64,000 nucleotides of DNA from Pigmentibacter sp. JX0631 (GCF_029873255.1 NZ_CP123622.1:893501-957500); one strand, 5' to 3'; shown: positions 1 through 11,621, numbered from the stretch's first letter. The notes: generated by a model not told the origin, from the sequence alone. Translations and numbers: made by a program.

Positions 1-175
1 TGGAATCTCTGGTTCCATTCAACACCTTTCTGGAATGCGCACTTCAAAATGCATTGTTGCTATCAACACCGATGCCGATGCGCCCATTTTCCAAAAAGCA
101 GATTATGGAATTGTAGCCGATCTTTTCCAAGCGGTTCCTATTCTCACGCGGGAATTTAAGAAGATGACAGAGTAA
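1..175 (+). CDS. etfA: Electron transfer flavoprotein alpha subunit, C-terminal end (partial)
   Basis: The window opens inside a gene; the frame starting at base 2 gives 57 codons and ends at TAA 173-175. The peptide contains [28 protein letters not shown] and VADLFQAVP. These are the FAD-binding C-terminal signatures of the ETF alpha subunit, which with EtfB passes electrons from acyl-CoA and other dehydrogenases to the quinone pool. Only the extreme C-terminus is visible, so length and integrity cannot be judged. It lies where nusG or secE usually precedes rplK, so it is probably the last gene of an unrelated operon. No clear terminator separates it from rplK. Confidence 0.85.
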   Translation, partial: GISGSIQHLSGMRTSKCIVAINTDADAPIFQKADYGIVADLFQAVPILTREFKKMTE

Positions 176-245
176 GCACAGACTCCCTAAATCTCTTCCT
201 TTTTCCTTGCATCAATTAAAATTATGTATTATCGGTTTGCATTCA

Positions 246-270
246 CGCCCAAAATGCACCTTTTTGGGTG
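246..270 (+). promoter_or_regulatory. Hairpin in the rplK leader
   Basis: Bases 246-254 and 262-270 form a 9-bp stem (one G-T pair) around a 7-base loop, 27 bases before the rplK ATG. No U-run follows, so it is not a convincing terminator for etfA. It could be a leader structure of the ribosomal operon. A TATTAT box at 227-232 with TTGCAT at 207-212 lies upstream, but the 14-base spacer is too short to call a promoter with confidence. Confidence 0.35.
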
Positions 271-296
271 AGTGTTTATTATATGAGGAAATTACA

Positions 297-722
297 ATGG
301 CTAAAAAAATCGTCGGGCTCATTAAGCTCCAGATCAAAGGCGCTCAAGCTACTGCTGCGCCACCTGTAGGTCCAGCACTTGGACAACGTGGTGTAAACAT
401 TGCAATGTTTGTTAAAGAATTCAATGCTAGAACTCAAAAACAACCTGGCGTTGTACTTCCAACAATCATTACTGTCTATTCTGACAAGTCCTTTACTTTT
501 ATTACAAAAACTCCTCCAGCGAGTATTTTGCTAAAACAAGCAGCAAAGCTTGAATCTGCAAGTAAAACTCCTGGTAAAGCAATTGCTGGTTCCGTAACTG
601 AAAAGCAAGTTGAAGAAATTGCTAAAACTAAGCTACCTGACCTCAACTGCTACGACATTGAAGCGGCTAAAAAGCTTATCAAAGGCTCAGCTCGTTCTAT
701 GGGTATTGAAGTTAAAGCATAA
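297..722 (+). CDS. rplK: 50S ribosomal protein L11
   Basis: L11 forms the GTPase-associated centre with 23S rRNA and the L10-L7/L12 stalk, where it supports factor binding and the stringent response. The 141-residue product has the normal family length and shows the N-terminal [14 protein letters not shown] motif and the C-terminal rRNA-binding domain ending in [10 protein letters not shown]. The ATG at 297 is chosen because GAGGAA sits 6 bases upstream and it gives the canonical MAKK start. The open frame extends back to a TTG at 207, but the added residues do not resemble L11. It is the first gene of rplKAJL-rpoBC. Confidence 0.97.
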   Translation: MAKKIVGLIKLQIKGAQATAAPPVGPALGQRGVNIAMFVKEFNARTQKQPGVVLPTIITVYSDKSFTFITKTPPASILLKQAAKLESASKTPGKAIAGSVTEKQVEEIAKTKLPDLNCYDIEAAKKLIKGSARSMGIEVKA

Positions 723-774
723 TTTAAACCGAGGGAGGCTCTTACCAGCCGCTTAACCTCATAAGGAATTCTAT

Positions 775-1473
775 ATGGCTAGAAAAATTAGTAAAAAATT
801 GAAGGCTGCAAGAGCAAAAATAAACTCTACAAAAGCCTATAATATCAATGAAGCAAGCCAACTTCTAAAAGAAGTTTCCTATGCAAAATTTGATGAAACT
901 GTTGAAGTTGCAATGAACCTCGGTGTAGATCCTCGCCACGCTGATCAAAATGTTCGCGGAGCGGTAGTTCTTCCTCATGGCCTTGGCAAAAAGGTGCGCG
1001 TTTTAGTATTTGCTAAGGGCGAAAAAATCCGTGAAGCTGAAGAAGCTGGTGCTGACTACGTTGGTGGTGATGACCTTGCACAAAAAATTCAAGGCGGATG
1101 GCTTGATTTCGAAGCAGCTATCGCTACTCCTGACATGATGGGTGTTGTGGGTCGTCTAGGTCGTATACTTGCTCCTCGCGGACTCATGCCTAACCCAAAA
1201 GTGGGTACAGTAACTCAAGATCTTAAAAATGCGGTAAAAGAAGCGAAAGCTGGCCGTGTGGAATTTAAAGTAAATAAGGCAGGTATTATTCAAGCTCCAG
1301 TAGGAAAAGTATCCTTTGAAGCTAAGAAAATAGAAGAAAATACAAAAGCATTTATCGATGCTATTGTTAAGGCTAAACCTGCTGCAGCAAAAGGAACTTA
1401 CATTAAATCCGTTTATGTAAGCGCAACAATGACTCCTTCTGTTTGCATTGAACCTACTGAATACAAAGTTTAA
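775..1473 (+). CDS. rplA: 50S ribosomal protein L1
   Basis: L1 binds 23S rRNA at the mobile L1 stalk that helps release deacylated tRNA; in many bacteria it also represses its own operon. The 232-residue product has the usual length and carries the signatures [20 protein letters not shown] and [19 protein letters not shown]. An AAGGA ribosome-binding site precedes the ATG. It lies 52 bases after rplK and is followed by a 149-base leader before rplJ, the standard rplKA / rplJL division. Confidence 0.98.
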   Translation: MARKISKKLKAARAKINSTKAYNINEASQLLKEVSYAKFDETVEVAMNLGVDPRHADQNVRGAVVLPHGLGKKVRVLVFAKGEKIREAEEAGADYVGGDDLAQKIQGGWLDFEAAIATPDMMGVVGRLGRILAPRGLMPNPKVGTVTQDLKNAVKEAKAGRVEFKVNKAGIIQAPVGKVSFEAKKIEENTKAFIDAIVKAKPAAAKGTYIKSVYVSATMTPSVCIEPTEYKV

Positions 1474-1479
1474 TTTTGT

Positions 1480-1622
1480 TTCGTAAGGGTCTCAGACTGC
1501 TGGTTGTGTTTGCAAATAATGCACTCATATAATCCCCGCATAGACTTTGACCCCTGCGGTTTATTAACCTCGTAATTCCATTTTGCCTGTGGAGCTGCGA
1601 ATAACTTAGGGGAGGCATTCTC
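1480..1622 (+). promoter_or_regulatory. Probable L10 autoregulatory leader
   Basis: The 149 bases between rplA and rplJ hold no ORF but are structured. AGACTGCTGGTTG at about 1493-1505 resembles the conserved AGACAGCAGGTG-type segment of L10 leaders. CCGCA 1536-1540 can pair with TGCGG 1555-1559. In known systems the L10-(L7/L12)4 complex binds this leader and represses rplJL translation. Position and partial motif support the call; I have not folded it or tested it against a covariance model. Confidence 0.5.
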
Positions 1623-2141
1623 TTGGATCGTAACGCTAAAGTCCAGTGGCGCGACAGTGTTGTAGAAGCACTCGACAAATCTGGTGCTGTGTTCCTAGCT
1701 AATTACTCAGGAATGACAGTGGAAGAGCTTACGGCAATGCGTCGTGAACTCAAAGCAGTCCAAGCTGATTTCCACGTAGTTAAAAATACTATTGCTCAAA
1801 AAGCAGTTGAAGGCAGAGATGAAAATGTTATCTCTGATCTCTTCAAAGGCCAAATGGGTATTGTTTTTGCTTACGGTGATTCAGCAGCAGCTGCAAAAGT
1901 ATTTTCTGAATCCGCAAAGAAATGTGAGAAGCTTAAAATTGTTGGTGGATATATGGAGAAATCCTTATTAACACCTAAAGCAGTTGAACAACTCGCTTCT
2001 TTACCTTCACGCGAAGTACTTCTTGGCCAACTTATCGGTACTATGGTTGCACCACATCGTGGGCTTCTTGGTGTACTCAATGGTGTTCCTAGAAACTTGG
2101 TACAAGTTCTTAACGCCATCAAAGATAAAAAAGCCGGTTAA
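1623..2141 (+). CDS. rplJ: 50S ribosomal protein L10
   Basis: L10 anchors L7/L12 dimers to the ribosome stalk base beside L11. The 172-residue product shows the N-terminal rRNA-binding domain (SGAVFLANYSGMTVEELTAMR, VVKNTIAQKAVEG) and the C-terminal helix region that binds L7/L12. Translation starts at TTG 1623, supported by AGGGGAGG just upstream and the absence of a better in-frame ATG. A weak start fits the usual translational control of this gene through its leader. Confidence 0.95.
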   Translation: MDRNAKVQWRDSVVEALDKSGAVFLANYSGMTVEELTAMRRELKAVQADFHVVKNTIAQKAVEGRDENVISDLFKGQMGIVFAYGDSAAAAKVFSESAKKCEKLKIVGGYMEKSLLTPKAVEQLASLPSREVLLGQLIGTMVAPHRGLLGVLNGVPRNLVQVLNAIKDKKAG

Positions 2142-2221
2142 CAAGCTTTGCCCGTTTGTGAATTTATTTTGTGTTTAATCTAATCGTTTCGCTATGAAAC
2201 TTAATTTTTAAAGGACTCGCA

Positions 2222-2596
2222 ATGTCTATTACTAAAGAACAATTCATTTCTTACATCGAAAACTTAACTCTTATTCAAGCTGCTGAGCTTGTAAAAGAAT
2301 TAGAAGACAAATTTGGCGTATCTGCTGCTGCTCCAGTTGCTATGATGGCTGCTCCTGCTGCAGGCGCTGCTGCTGCTGCTGAACAAACTGAATTTGAAGT
2401 TGTGTTAAAAGCTTCTGGCGACAAAAAACTTGACGTTATTAAAGAAGTTCGTGCTATCACTGGTCTTGGTCTTAAAGAAGCTAAAGATCTTGTTGAAGGC
2501 GCGCCAAAATCTCTTAAAGCTGGCGTTACTAAAGCTGAAGCTGAAGACATCAAGAAAAAACTTACAGCTGTTGGCGCAACAATCGAAGTTAAGTAA
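2222..2596 (+). CDS. rplL: 50S ribosomal protein L7/L12
   Basis: This is the multicopy stalk protein that recruits translational GTPases. The 124-residue acidic protein has the dimerising N-terminal domain, an Ala-rich hinge at about residues 36-58 ([18 protein letters not shown]), and the C-terminal domain with [20 protein letters not shown] and [23 protein letters not shown] precedes the ATG. It follows rplJ by 80 bases and is separated from rpoB by 201 bases holding a hairpin and a possible promoter. Confidence 0.98.
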   Translation: MSITKEQFISYIENLTLIQAAELVKELEDKFGVSAAAPVAMMAAPAAGAAAAAEQTEFEVVLKASGDKKLDVIKEVRAITGLGLKEAKDLVEGAPKSLKAGVTKAEAEDIKKKLTAVGATIEVK

Positions 2597-2631
2597 TATT
2601 AATTATATTGCTTCTTCAGTTTTGTTTGCTT

Positions 2632-2674
2632 AAGAGTCAAGCTATTGAACAACTTGTTCTATGGCTTGACTTTT
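2632..2674 (+). terminator. Hairpin attenuator between rplL and rpoB
   Basis: AGTCAAGC 2635-2642 pairs with GCTTGACT 2664-2671. The stem extends outward by A-T and G-T pairs, and an inner GAAC/GTTC helix lies at 2647-2650 and 2656-2659. Only four T residues follow. The position matches the partial terminator between rplL and rpoB in E. coli, which lowers rpoBC transcription relative to the ribosomal genes. Function here is inferred from structure and position. Confidence 0.6.
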
Positions 2675-2681
2675 GCTGTTG

Positions 2682-2690
2682 TGCTAATAT
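2682..2690 (+). promoter_or_regulatory. Possible extended -10 promoter for rpoB
   Basis: TGCTAATAT at 2682-2690 fits an extended -10 element (TGn plus TAATAT) about 108 bases before the rpoB start. TTGACT at 2666-2671 lies only 13 bases upstream, too close for a standard -35, so this would rely on the extended -10. It would let rpoBC be transcribed partly independently of rplJL. Weak, sequence-only evidence. Confidence 0.3.
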
Positions 2691-2797
2691 TGTGAGCTTT
2701 GTTCTGTTCACGTATGGTATCCCATGTGAATAAAGCCGCAAGTCATTTAGCAATTTTATATTAGCATCCTTTCTTTTTTTTACGCAGAGGACTCAAT

Positions 2798-5700
2798 ATG
2801 GCCAATCTGGCATCTAGCTTCGTCCGTCACCGTCGTTCTTTTGCTAAAGTAAAACCTATCATAGGAATGCCAAATCTAATTGACATTCAAAAGAAGTCGT
2901 ACGCTGAATTCCTTCAAGGAACAGATTCCGCTGACTCTCGCATTGAAGCGGGTCTACAGGGAGTGTTCAAAAGTGTATTTCCCGTTCAAGATTTTGATGC
3001 AACAGCTTCTGTTGAATTTGTCAGTTATTCCTTAGATGAACCTAAATACACTGTCGAAGAGTGTCGTTCAAAAGGCATGACTTATGCAGCTCCTGTTAAA
3101 GTTCTTATCCGCCTCATTATTTGGGACGTAGATCATGAAACAGGTGTGAAATCCATTCGTGGTTTCAAAGAGCAAGAGGTCTACTTTGGTGAAATTCCTC
3201 TTATGACCCAAAATGGTACATTTATCATCAATGGAACTGAACGTGTGGTTGTATCCCAGTTACATCGTTCACCAGGTGTATTCTTTGACCATGACAAAGG
3301 CAAAACTCTATCATCCGGAAAATTCTTATATAATGCGCGTATCATTCCATACCGTGGATCATGGTTAGATTTTGAATTCGACACTAAAGATATTCTTTAT
3401 TGTCGAATAGATCGCCGTAGAAAAATGCCTGCTACAGTTCTCTTAAAAGCGCTTGGCTATACAACTGAAGAATTGCTTGGCACTTTTTATGAATGCGAAA
3501 CAATTATCAACCGTGATGGACAATTCTATCGTAAAGTAGATTTAGATCGTTTACGTGGACAACGTGCTTCAAGTGATATTATGGATCCTAAAAATCCTAA
3601 TAATACTCTTGTAAAACGGAACCGTAAAATCACTGCTTTACATATTAAGCAATTAAAAGCAGCTGGAGTAGAAGAACTTCATTTCCCACAAGAAGAACTT
3701 GTTGGAAAAATCATTGGTCAAGATATTATTGACGAAGATACAGGTGAAGTTTTATTCCCTATTAACACAGATATCTCAGAAAAAATTCTTGACGCTATCA
3801 TGTTAAAAGGTATTTCTAAATTTCAAATCTTGTTTATTGATGATTTAAACGTTGATTCTTCTTTCCGCGATACTTTAATGGTTGATAAAACTGTTAATAC
3901 AGAAGAGGCATTGTTAGAAATTTATCGCAGAATGCGTCCAGGAGATCCTCCGACATTAGAAAACGCAAGTAATCTTTTCCAAAATTTATTTTTTGAAAAA
4001 GACAGATACGATCTTTCTCGTGTTGGTCGTTTAAAATTAAATGAAAAACTCGATTTAAATAATATTGATATCGACTACCGTACTTTAACTCGCGAAGACA
4101 TTATTGGCACAGTTAAACGCTTACTAGATGTTCGTAGTGGCAAAATTAAAGTTGACGATATCGACCATCTTGGCAATCGTCGTGTACGTGCTGTTGGTGA
4201 ATTATTAGAAAATCAATATCGTATTGGTTTAACAAGAATTGAACGTGCAATTAAAGAAAGACTTCAATTACAAGATTTAGACAGCCTTATGCCGCACGAT
4301 CTTGTGAATGCAAAACCAGTAACTGCTGTGGTGAAAGAATTTTTCGGTTCATCACAATTAAGTCAGTTTATGGATCAAACTAATCCACTTGCTGAAGTTT
4401 ATCACAAACGTCGTTTGTCTGCCCTTGGGCCTGGTGGTCTTTCCCGTGAAAGAGCAGGTTTTGAGGTTCGTGACGTTCACCCAACTCATTATGGTCGTAT
4501 TTGTCCTATTGAAACTCCCGAAGGTCCAAACATTGGTCTGATTGTTTCTTTAGCTTCATTTGCGCAAGTAAACAAATATGGATTCATTGAAACTCCATAT
4601 CGTACCGTGGTTGATCGCTCACCAACTGATGAAGTTCGCTATTATTCTTCAACAGATGAATGGCGCGATCACGTTATTGCCCAAGCACGCATCAAAGCTG
4701 ATGCTGAAAATAAAATAAACTCAAATGAGTTGCTGAACGCACGTAGCTCAGGTGAAACAAATATCTATACGGCTGAAGAAGTTGACTTAATGGATGTGGC
4801 GACAAACCAAGCGGTTTCTGTTGCGGCTTCCTTAATTCCTTTCCTTCAAAATGACGATGCGCACCGTGCCCTCATGGGTGCAAACATGCAACGCCAAGGT
4901 CTTCCTTTATTGCGTACAAAAGCGCCTTTAGTTGGTACTGGAATGGAAAGAACCGTTGCCGCTGACTCAGGTGTAACAGTTGTTGCAAAACGTGCTGGTA
5001 CAGTTATCTCTGTGGATGCTGAACGTGTTGTTATTAAAGCGAATGAAGTTTCCTCAGACGTTACTGAAGTGGCTTCAGAAGTTGATATTTATACTTTGGT
5101 TAAATTTACGCGTTCTAACGTTGATACCTGTGTAAACCAAAAACCTATTGTTAAAGTAGGAGATAAAGTTGAAAAGGGTGATATTATTGCAGATGGTTTC
5201 GCTACAGAAATGGGTGAACTTGCACTTGGACAAAACGTTGTTGTCGCATTCCTTCCTTGGAATGGTTACAATTACGAAGATGGTATTGTTGTTTCTGAAC
5301 GTGTTGTGCGTGAAGATCTATACACTTCTGTTTACATCCAAGAGTTTGAATGCATTAGCCGCGATACTAAATTAGGAAAAGAAGAAATTACATCTGATAT
5401 TCCAAATGTCAGTGACGAATCGTTAAAAGATTTAGACGATGCAGGTGTTGTTCGTATTGGTGCAGAAGTGAAACCAGGCGATATACTTGTAGGAAAATTA
5501 ACTCCAAAAGCCGAAACTCAATTGACACCAGAAGAAAAACTTCTACGTGCCATCTTTGGCGAAAAAGCTGCTGACGTCCGTGATACTTCCTTGCGAGTTC
5601 CACCAGGAGTGCAAGGTACAGTTATTGGAGCGAAAGTATTCTCACGTGAGGGTGCTGAACTCGATAGTCGTATGATCCAAGTTCAAGAACAAGAAATTGC

Positions 5701-6973
5701 TAAATTGAAAAAGGATGAACGCGATCGTATTCAAATTATCCGCAAGTCAACTGTTGAAAAGTTAGAATCTCTTTTTGTCCTTGAAGTTGCAGCTGTTAGT
5801 TTTGAAACAAAACAAGATGGCCACACTTTCAAGGTTTCTTCTGGAGAAAAAATTCCAAAAGAAGCTTTCGCAGGAATGTCTATTGAACAAATTAAATCCT
5901 TAGAATTAGTAAGTTCAGACAAAAGCGCGCAACTTGCAAAAATTAAAAAATCCATGAATGAGAAAATCGCCCTCGTGCGCGAAATGACAGAAGCGCAAAT
6001 TGCCCGTGCGAAACGTGGTGATGAATTGCCTCCTGGCGTTATCAAAATGGTAAAAGTCTATGTGGCTATTAAACGTCGTTTACAAGTGGGTGATAAACTT
6101 GCAGGTCGTCACGGTAATAAAGGGGTAATTTCCAAAATTGTTCCTGTTGAAGACATGCCATATCTTGAAAACGGACAACCCGTAGACATCGTATTAAGCC
6201 CTCTTGGGGTTCCTTCTCGTATGAACATCGGCCAAATTATGGAAACACATTTTGGCTGGGCAGCGCGTGGAATCGGTTTAAAAATAAATGATATGCTTGA
6301 TAAAGCAGCGCCTCGTGCAGAGCTTGAAGACTATATCTGCAAAGTCTGGGATGATCCCTCCGTGCATGAATTTGTGAAATCATGTTCTAATGAAGAATTA
6401 CGCCAATTTGTGCGCAAATACAAAGAAGGTGTTACACTTTCAAATCCAGTATTTGACGGTGCAGAAGAAGAAGAAATCTTTAAATATCTTGAACTAGCTG
6501 ATCTCGATCGCTCAGGACAAGTTACACTTTATGATGGACGTACTGGTGAAAAATTCAACCGCCAAGTAACAGTTGGTGTTATGTACGTTCTTCGCCTCCA
6601 TCACCTTGTTGACGAGAAAATTCACGCTCGTTCTATTGGGCCATACAGTCTTGTTACTCAACAGCCTCTTGGTGGTAAAGCGCAATTTGGTGGTCAAAGA
6701 CTCGGGGAAATGGAAGTTTGGGCAATGGAAGCGTATGGAGCTGCCTATACTCTTCAAGAGTTCCTAACTGTGAAATCAGATGATATCGCAGGTCGTACAA
6801 AGATGTACGAAGCAGTTGTAAAAGGCGAGAACATGATGCTTCCTGGATTACCAGAATCGTTCAACGTTCTTGTCAAAGAAATGCAATCGCTTGCATTGGA
6901 TGTAAGCCTTATTCGCGATGAAAATGAAATCAGTTTGGATGATCTTCAACGCGATGTCCGTGAAATCCAATAA
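2798..6973 (+). CDS. rpoB: DNA-directed RNA polymerase subunit beta
   Basis: This is the beta subunit of RNA polymerase, forming one side of the active-site cleft and the rifampicin pocket. It has 1391 residues, normal for the family. The N-terminal lobe shows [14 protein letters not shown]. The rifampicin region reads [20 protein letters not shown] followed by [20 protein letters not shown], keeping the Asp, His and Ser whose changes give resistance elsewhere, so a sensitive-type pocket is inferred. Further blocks are [39 protein letters not shown] and the C-terminal [23 protein letters not shown] precedes the ATG. rpoC follows after 18 bases, so the two are co-transcribed. Confidence 0.99.
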   Translation: MANLASSFVRHRRSFAKVKPIIGMPNLIDIQKKSYAEFLQGTDSADSRIEAGLQGVFKSVFPVQDFDATASVEFVSYSLDEPKYTVEECRSKGMTYAAPVKVLIRLIIWDVDHETGVKSIRGFKEQEVYFGEIPLMTQNGTFIINGTERVVVSQLHRSPGVFFDHDKGKTLSSGKFLYNARIIPYRGSWLDFEFDTKDILYCRIDRRRKMPATVLLKALGYTTEELLGTFYECETIINRDGQFYRKVDLDRLRGQRASSDIMDPKNPNNTLVKRNRKITALHIKQLKAAGVEELHFPQEELVGKIIGQDIIDEDTGEVLFPINTDISEKILDAIMLKGISKFQILFIDDLNVDSSFRDTLMVDKTVNTEEALLEIYRRMRPGDPPTLENASNLFQNLFFEKDRYDLSRVGRLKLNEKLDLNNIDIDYRTLTREDIIGTVKRLLDVRSGKIKVDDIDHLGNRRVRAVGELLENQYRIGLTRIERAIKERLQLQDLDSLMPHDLVNAKPVTAVVKEFFGSSQLSQFMDQTNPLAEVYHKRRLSALGPGGLSRERAGFEVRDVHPTHYGRICPIETPEGPNIGLIVSLASFAQVNKYGFIETPYRTVVDRSPTDEVRYYSSTDEWRDHVIAQARIKADAENKINSNELLNARSSGETNIYTAEEVDLMDVATNQAVSVAASLIPFLQNDDAHRALMGANMQRQGLPLLRTKAPLVGTGMERTVAADSGVTVVAKRAGTVISVDAERVVIKANEVSSDVTEVASEVDIYTLVKFTRSNVDTCVNQKPIVKVGDKVEKGDIIADGFATEMGELALGQNVVVAFLPWNGYNYEDGIVVSERVVREDLYTSVYIQEFECISRDTKLGKEEITSDIPNVSDESLKDLDDAGVVRIGAEVKPGDILVGKLTPKAETQLTPEEKLLRAIFGEKAADVRDTSLRVPPGVQGTVIGAKVFSREGAELDSRMIQVQEQEIAKLKKDERDRIQIIRKSTVEKLESLFVLEVAAVSFETKQDGHTFKVSSGEKIPKEAFAGMSIEQIKSLELVSSDKSAQLAKIKKSMNEKIALVREMTEAQIARAKRGDELPPGVIKMVKVYVAIKRRLQVGDKLAGRHGNKGVISKIVPVEDMPYLENGQPVDIVLSPLGVPSRMNIGQIMETHFGWAARGIGLKINDMLDKAAPRAELEDYICKVWDDPSVHEFVKSCSNEELRQFVRKYKEGVTLSNPVFDGAEEEEIFKYLELADLDRSGQVTLYDGRTGEKFNRQVTVGVMYVLRLHHLVDEKIHARSIGPYSLVTQQPLGGKAQFGGQRLGEMEVWAMEAYGAAYTLQEFLTVKSDDIAGRTKMYEAVVKGENMMLPGLPESFNVLVKEMQSLALDVSLIRDENEISLDDLQRDVREIQ

Positions 6974-6991
6974 CACCGAAGGAGTTTAAGC

Positions 6992-9900
6992 ATGAATATG
7001 AATGAAGGTTCCAAAGATGTTTACAGTTTCTTCGAAAAACCTGTAGATCCTTTGAGTTTTAGTGCAGTTAAAATTGGTTTAGCTTCTCCAGAGCGCATCA
7101 GAAGTTGGTCATATGGTGAAGTTAAAAAACCTGAAACAATCAACTACAGAACATTTAAACCAGAGCGTGACGGATTATTTTGTGGAAAAATATTCGGCCC
7201 AGTTCGTGACTTTGAATGTATTTGTGGAAAATATAAAAGAAAAAAACACCGTGGTACTGTGTGTGAAAAATGCGGTGTCGAAGTTATTGAAAGTAAAGTA
7301 AGACGTGAACGCTTGGGGCACATTAACCTTGCTAGCCCAGTAGCTCACATCTGGTTCTTAAAAAGCTTGCCATCTCGTATTGGTTGCGTAGTAGACATTT
7401 CTTTAAAAGACCTTGAAAAAGTTCTTTATTGTGAATCCTACATCGTTCTTGATCCAGGTTCATCTGATCTTAAAAAACATGAACTTATTTCAGAAGAACG
7501 CTTTGCAGCCAAAATTCGTGAATTAGGTAACAACGCATTTCGAGTTGGTATTGGTGCTGACGCATTATTAGAAATGCTTCAATCAGTAGATGTATTTGAA
7601 TTATCAGAACAACTTAAAGAGTCTTTGTTAAATACAACGTCTGATGCGCAAAGTAAAAAACTTATCAAGCGCTTAAAAGTTGTTGGCGCCTTCACTATGA
7701 GTGATAACCGTCCTGAATGGATGATGTTATCAGTTATCCCAGTGTTGCCTCCAGATCTTCGTCCTTTGGTTCCATTGGATGGCGGTCGTTTTGCGACTTC
7801 TGACTTAAACGATTTATACCGTCGTGTAATCAACCGTAACAATCGTTTATTACGTCTTATTGAATTAAATGCCCCTGAAATTATCGTGCGCAATGAAAAA
7901 AGAATGCTGCAAGAAGCTATCGATGCGCTTTTTGACAATGGCCGCCGTGGAAAAGTTTTCACAGGCCCGAATAAACGTCCTCTGCGCTCTTTATCAGATA
8001 TGCTTAAAGGAAAAAGCGGTCGTTTCCGTCAAAACCTTCTTGGAAAACGTGTGGACTATTCCGGCCGTTCCGTAATTGTTGCTGGTCCAGAACTACGCTT
8101 GCACCAATGTGGATTGCCTAAATTAATGGCTCTTGAAATGTTCAAACCATTTCTATTCAATAAACTTGAAGAAAGAGGTTATGTTTCAACCATTAAAAGT
8201 GCGAAAAAAATGGTGGAAAAAGAACGTCCAGAAGTTTGGGACTTGCTAGAAGAATGCACAAAAGAACATCCTGTTCTTTTAAACCGAGCTCCTACTCTTC
8301 ACCGTTTAGGTATTCAGGCTTTTGAACCTGTTTTAATTGAAGGAAAAGCAATCCAATTGCACCCTCTCGTTTGTCAGGCATTTAATGCTGACTTCGACGG
8401 GGATACTATGTGTGTACACGTTCCTCTTAGCTTAGAAGCTCAAATTGAAGCTCGTGTTCTTATGATGTCGACTAATAATATTTTGTCACCTCAGCACGGT
8501 ACACCGATTATCGAGCCGCGGAAGGATATTGTTCTTGGTCTTTATTATTTAACTCGCGAAAACATCACATTACGTGGTGATAGTATGAAATTTTCAAGCC
8601 TAGATGAAGTCCGTGCGGCTTTCGATCATGGTTTTGTTGAACTGCATACACGTATTTTTGTGCGTTTAAATCATGGCGACAAAGAACTTATTCAAACTAC
8701 TGTTGGACGCTGTATATTGAAAGAAGTAATTCCTGAAAGAGTTCCTTTCTTCAAAAAGTTTAATAAAGCATTAGATCAAAAGGCTTTAGCTGTTTTAGTG
8801 AACGATACATATCGTCTATGCGGCGCTAAAGAAACAGTTCTACTAGCAGATGCATTACGTGAATTAGGATATCGTTATGCAACAGAATCAGGCATTTCTA
8901 TTGCAATTAAAGATATGATGATTCCTAAAGAAAAATCTAAGTTACTAGATGAAGCTTACAATGAAGTAAAAGAAGTTCGCGAACAATATGCGGAAGGTCT
9001 TATTACAGAAGGTGAACGTCATAATAAAGTAATTGATATTTGGTCACGAGTTCAAGATGAAATCACAGTAAAAATGTTGAAACAGCTTGAAACTCAAAAA
9101 GCAATTAACCAAAAAGGTGAAGCTGTTCAAATTCAATCATTCAACTCTTTGTATATGATGGCAGACTCTGGAGCCCGTGGTTCTAAACAACAGATGCGTC
9201 AGCTTGCTGGTATGAAGGGCCTTGTGGCAAAAGCTACTGGTGAGATTATTGAAACTCCTGTGACATCTAACTTACGTGAAGGTTTCACAATTCTTCAATA
9301 CTTCATCAACACTCACGGTGCGCGTAAGGGTCTTGCAGATACAGCTCTTAAAACAGCTTCTTCTGGTTACCTTACTCGTCAGTTGGTTGATGTTGCCCAA
9401 GATACAATCATTTCAGAAACAGACTGCGGTACCTTAGATGGTGTTGAAGTTACTTCTGTTGTTGAAGGTGGTGAAGTTATTCAAAGAGTTGGCGCTAGGA
9501 CACTAGGTAGAACTTCTCTTTATGATATTAAAAATCGTGCCACTGGTGAAGTCATTGTAAAAGCGAATGAAGAAATTAATGAAGAGGCTGTAACTCGCTT
9601 AGATGTTGCTAAAATTGACCGTGTCTATGTTCGTTCCGTTTTAACTTGCCGCACTCGTCGTGGAGTTTGTGCAAAATGTTATGGTCGAGACTTGGCCACA
9701 GGTAATTTAGTAAACGTTGGTGAAGCAGTTGGTGTTATTGCTGCTCAATCCATTGGTGAGCCTGGAACACAGTTGACAATGCGTACATTCCACTCTGGTG
9801 GTACAGCTACAACTCAATCTCAAGCTTCTTCATACGAGGCTAAAGTTGAGGGTACTGTTCAACTATTAAATGTAAGCTTGGTTAAAGGCCGCAATGAATG

Positions 9901-11185
9901 GGATACTGCCATGGGAAGAAACGGTGAAGTTATCGTTTATGACCTTGATGGTATTGAACGCGATCGCCACTCTATTCCATATGGCTCAAAAGTCTTTATT
10001 AAAGACGGTGCTAACGTTAAAGTTGGTACAATGCTAATAGAATGGGACCCGCACTCAGTTGTTATTGTTTCTGAGGTTTCAGGTAAGGTTAAATTCCAAG
10101 ACCTTTTTGAAGGTATCTCAGTTGAAGAACGTACTGATGAAGTTACTGGTTTAACTCGTCGTGTGGTGATTGAAAACAAAGATACAAAAATTAAACCAGC
10201 TATAGTTGTTACAGATGGTTCAGGAACTGCTATTCGTATTACTGAAACTCGTGATGCTCGCTATCCTTTACCAAGTGGTGCGACTATCATGTTCGCTGAT
10301 AATGACAATGTGTATCCTGGTGATGTTCTTGCGAAAATTCCGCGTGAACAAGCTAAAACAAAAGATATTACAGGTGGTTTACCGAGAGTTGCTGAGTTGT
10401 TCCTAGCTCAAAAACGTAGAACATTTGCTATTATTTCTGAAATTGATGGATTCGTATCTTTTGGTGCAGATATCAAAGGTAAAAGAAGAGTCGTTGTTAC
10501 TCCAGAAATGGGCGGCGGTGATAGCCGTGAATATCTTATTCCAAAAGGTCGCCACGTTGTGGTAACTGAAGGTGATTTCATTCGTGCTGGTGAGCCTCTT
10601 GTTGACGGTCCACTAAACCCACACGATATTTTGAAAGTTCTAGGTGAAAAAGCCCTAGCTAGTTACCTTGTTTCTGAAATACAGGCTGTGTATAAGCTAC
10701 AAGGTGTGAATATCGACGATAAGCACATTGAAATTATTGTGAAACAAATGCTTCGCCGCGTAAGAATTAAAGACCCTGGGGATACTGAGTTCTTACCTGC
10801 TGCACAGGTAGAAAAATGGACTTTTGAAGAGCAAAATGAATTAGCAATTCAAAGAGGTGCTCGTCCTGCAACTGCAGAACCTTTATTGCTTGGTATTGCA
10901 AGAGCAGCTTCTTCAACAGAATCCTTTATTTCTGCAGCTTCTTTCCAAGAAACCACAAGGGTTCTTACTGAAGCAGCACTTGCTGGTAGAAAAGACTTAT
11001 TACGTGGTCTTAAAGAAAACGTTATTATGGGTCGACTCATTCCGGCAGGAACAGGTGTTAACTTTTACAATAATCTTGAAATGTTTGTTGAAGGCCAAAG
11101 CCTTGATGCTGAAGCCATTATTGAAGCCTCAATTCCACAGGTTGTTGCTCGCCTAGGATCTGGTTCTCATCATCAAATGCGATAA
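6992..11185 (+). CDS. rpoC: DNA-directed RNA polymerase subunit beta'
   Basis: The beta' subunit carries the catalytic Mg ions. The 1397-residue product shows the N-terminal zinc finger ([20 protein letters not shown]), the active-site NADFDGD motif, the bridge-helix and trigger-loop region ([20 protein letters not shown], and [18 protein letters not shown]), and the second zinc site ([16 protein letters not shown]). GAAGGAG lies 8 bases before the ATG at 6992. It is the last gene of rplKAJL-rpoBC; the next gene is rpsJ rather than rpsL, because the str operon is absent here. Confidence 0.99.
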   Translation: MNMNEGSKDVYSFFEKPVDPLSFSAVKIGLASPERIRSWSYGEVKKPETINYRTFKPERDGLFCGKIFGPVRDFECICGKYKRKKHRGTVCEKCGVEVIESKVRRERLGHINLASPVAHIWFLKSLPSRIGCVVDISLKDLEKVLYCESYIVLDPGSSDLKKHELISEERFAAKIRELGNNAFRVGIGADALLEMLQSVDVFELSEQLKESLLNTTSDAQSKKLIKRLKVVGAFTMSDNRPEWMMLSVIPVLPPDLRPLVPLDGGRFATSDLNDLYRRVINRNNRLLRLIELNAPEIIVRNEKRMLQEAIDALFDNGRRGKVFTGPNKRPLRSLSDMLKGKSGRFRQNLLGKRVDYSGRSVIVAGPELRLHQCGLPKLMALEMFKPFLFNKLEERGYVSTIKSAKKMVEKERPEVWDLLEECTKEHPVLLNRAPTLHRLGIQAFEPVLIEGKAIQLHPLVCQAFNADFDGDTMCVHVPLSLEAQIEARVLMMSTNNILSPQHGTPIIEPRKDIVLGLYYLTRENITLRGDSMKFSSLDEVRAAFDHGFVELHTRIFVRLNHGDKELIQTTVGRCILKEVIPERVPFFKKFNKALDQKALAVLVNDTYRLCGAKETVLLADALRELGYRYATESGISIAIKDMMIPKEKSKLLDEAYNEVKEVREQYAEGLITEGERHNKVIDIWSRVQDEITVKMLKQLETQKAINQKGEAVQIQSFNSLYMMADSGARGSKQQMRQLAGMKGLVAKATGEIIETPVTSNLREGFTILQYFINTHGARKGLADTALKTASSGYLTRQLVDVAQDTIISETDCGTLDGVEVTSVVEGGEVIQRVGARTLGRTSLYDIKNRATGEVIVKANEEINEEAVTRLDVAKIDRVYVRSVLTCRTRRGVCAKCYGRDLATGNLVNVGEAVGVIAAQSIGEPGTQLTMRTFHSGGTATTQSQASSYEAKVEGTVQLLNVSLVKGRNEWDTAMGRNGEVIVYDLDGIERDRHSIPYGSKVFIKDGANVKVGTMLIEWDPHSVVIVSEVSGKVKFQDLFEGISVEERTDEVTGLTRRVVIENKDTKIKPAIVVTDGSGTAIRITETRDARYPLPSGATIMFADNDNVYPGDVLAKIPREQAKTKDITGGLPRVAELFLAQKRRTFAIISEIDGFVSFGADIKGKRRVVVTPEMGGGDSREYLIPKGRHVVVTEGDFIRAGEPLVDGPLNPHDILKVLGEKALASYLVSEIQAVYKLQGVNIDDKHIEIIVKQMLRRVRIKDPGDTEFLPAAQVEKWTFEEQNELAIQRGARPATAEPLLLGIARAASSTESFISAASFQETTRVLTEAALAGRKDLLRGLKENVIMGRLIPAGTGVNFYNNLEMFVEGQSLDAEAIIEASIPQVVARLGSGSHHQMR

Positions 11186-11188
11186 TTT

Positions 11189-11215
11189 TTAGGGTAGGTA
11201 TTCTATCTACCCTAA
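11189..11215 (+). terminator. Hairpin after rpoC
   Basis: TAGGGTAG 11190-11197 pairs with CTACCCTA 11207-11214. The stem extends to about 12 bp with a 3-base loop, four bases after the rpoC stop codon. Its U-tract is poor, so termination may be partial. It marks the boundary between the rpoBC and S10 transcription units. Confidence 0.55.
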
Positions 11216-11249
11216 TACTTACTTATTGCTATAATTTTACAATTTTTGC

Positions 11250-11279
11250 TTGACAATGGGCGTTATTCTACGTTACGAA
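11250..11279 (+). promoter_or_regulatory. Candidate promoter of the S10 operon
   Basis: A perfect TTGACA -35 box lies at 11250-11255. The best -10 candidate is TACGAA at 11274-11279, with an 18-base spacer and only a modest match. It lies just after the rpoC terminator hairpin and 30 bases before rpsJ, where a promoter for the S10-spc-alpha block would be expected. The -35 is convincing; the -10 is not. Confidence 0.4.
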
Positions 11280-11309
11280 TCGACGCCCAACGGTTTGGAG
11301 TGTAATTCA

Positions 11310-11621
11310 ATGGAAAGCCAAAAAATCCGTATTCGTCTTAAAGGCTATGATGTTTCTCTGGTTGATCAGAGCGTAGCGCAAATTATTAACAAGGCAAAAG
11401 GAACTGGAGCAAAAATTGCTGGACCAGTGCCAATGCCTACAATTATTAACCGTTATACTGTGTTGAGATCTCCTCACGTTGATAAAAAATCTCGTGAGCA
11501 GTTTGAAATCCGCACACACCGCCGTCTTATCGATCTTCTTGAGCCAAAACAACAAACTGTTGATGGCCTTATGAAACTCGATCTAGCAGCTGGTGTAGAT
11601 GTAGAAATCAATCTCTACTAA
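11310..11621 (+). CDS. rpsJ: 30S ribosomal protein S10
   Basis: S10 is a head protein of the 30S subunit and also the NusE antitermination factor. Starting at ATG 11310 gives 103 residues, exactly the family length, with [30 protein letters not shown] and [16 protein letters not shown] sits 9 bases upstream. The frame is open back to 11250, but the extra residues do not resemble S10. It is the first gene of the S10 block. Confidence 0.97.
   Translation: MESQKIRIRLKGYDVSLVDQSVAQIINKAKGTGAKIAGPVPMPTIINRYTVLRSPHVDKKSREQFEIRTHRRLIDLLEPKQQTVDGLMKLDLAAGVDVEINLY

Noticed and set aside
207..232. TTGCAT and TATTAT as the rplK promoter
   Set aside because: The spacer is only 14 bases and there is no extended -10, so the pair is not convincing.
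207..296. 30-codon upstream extension of L11 from a TTG
   Set aside because: The added residues do not resemble L11, and the ATG at 297 has its own ribosome-binding site.
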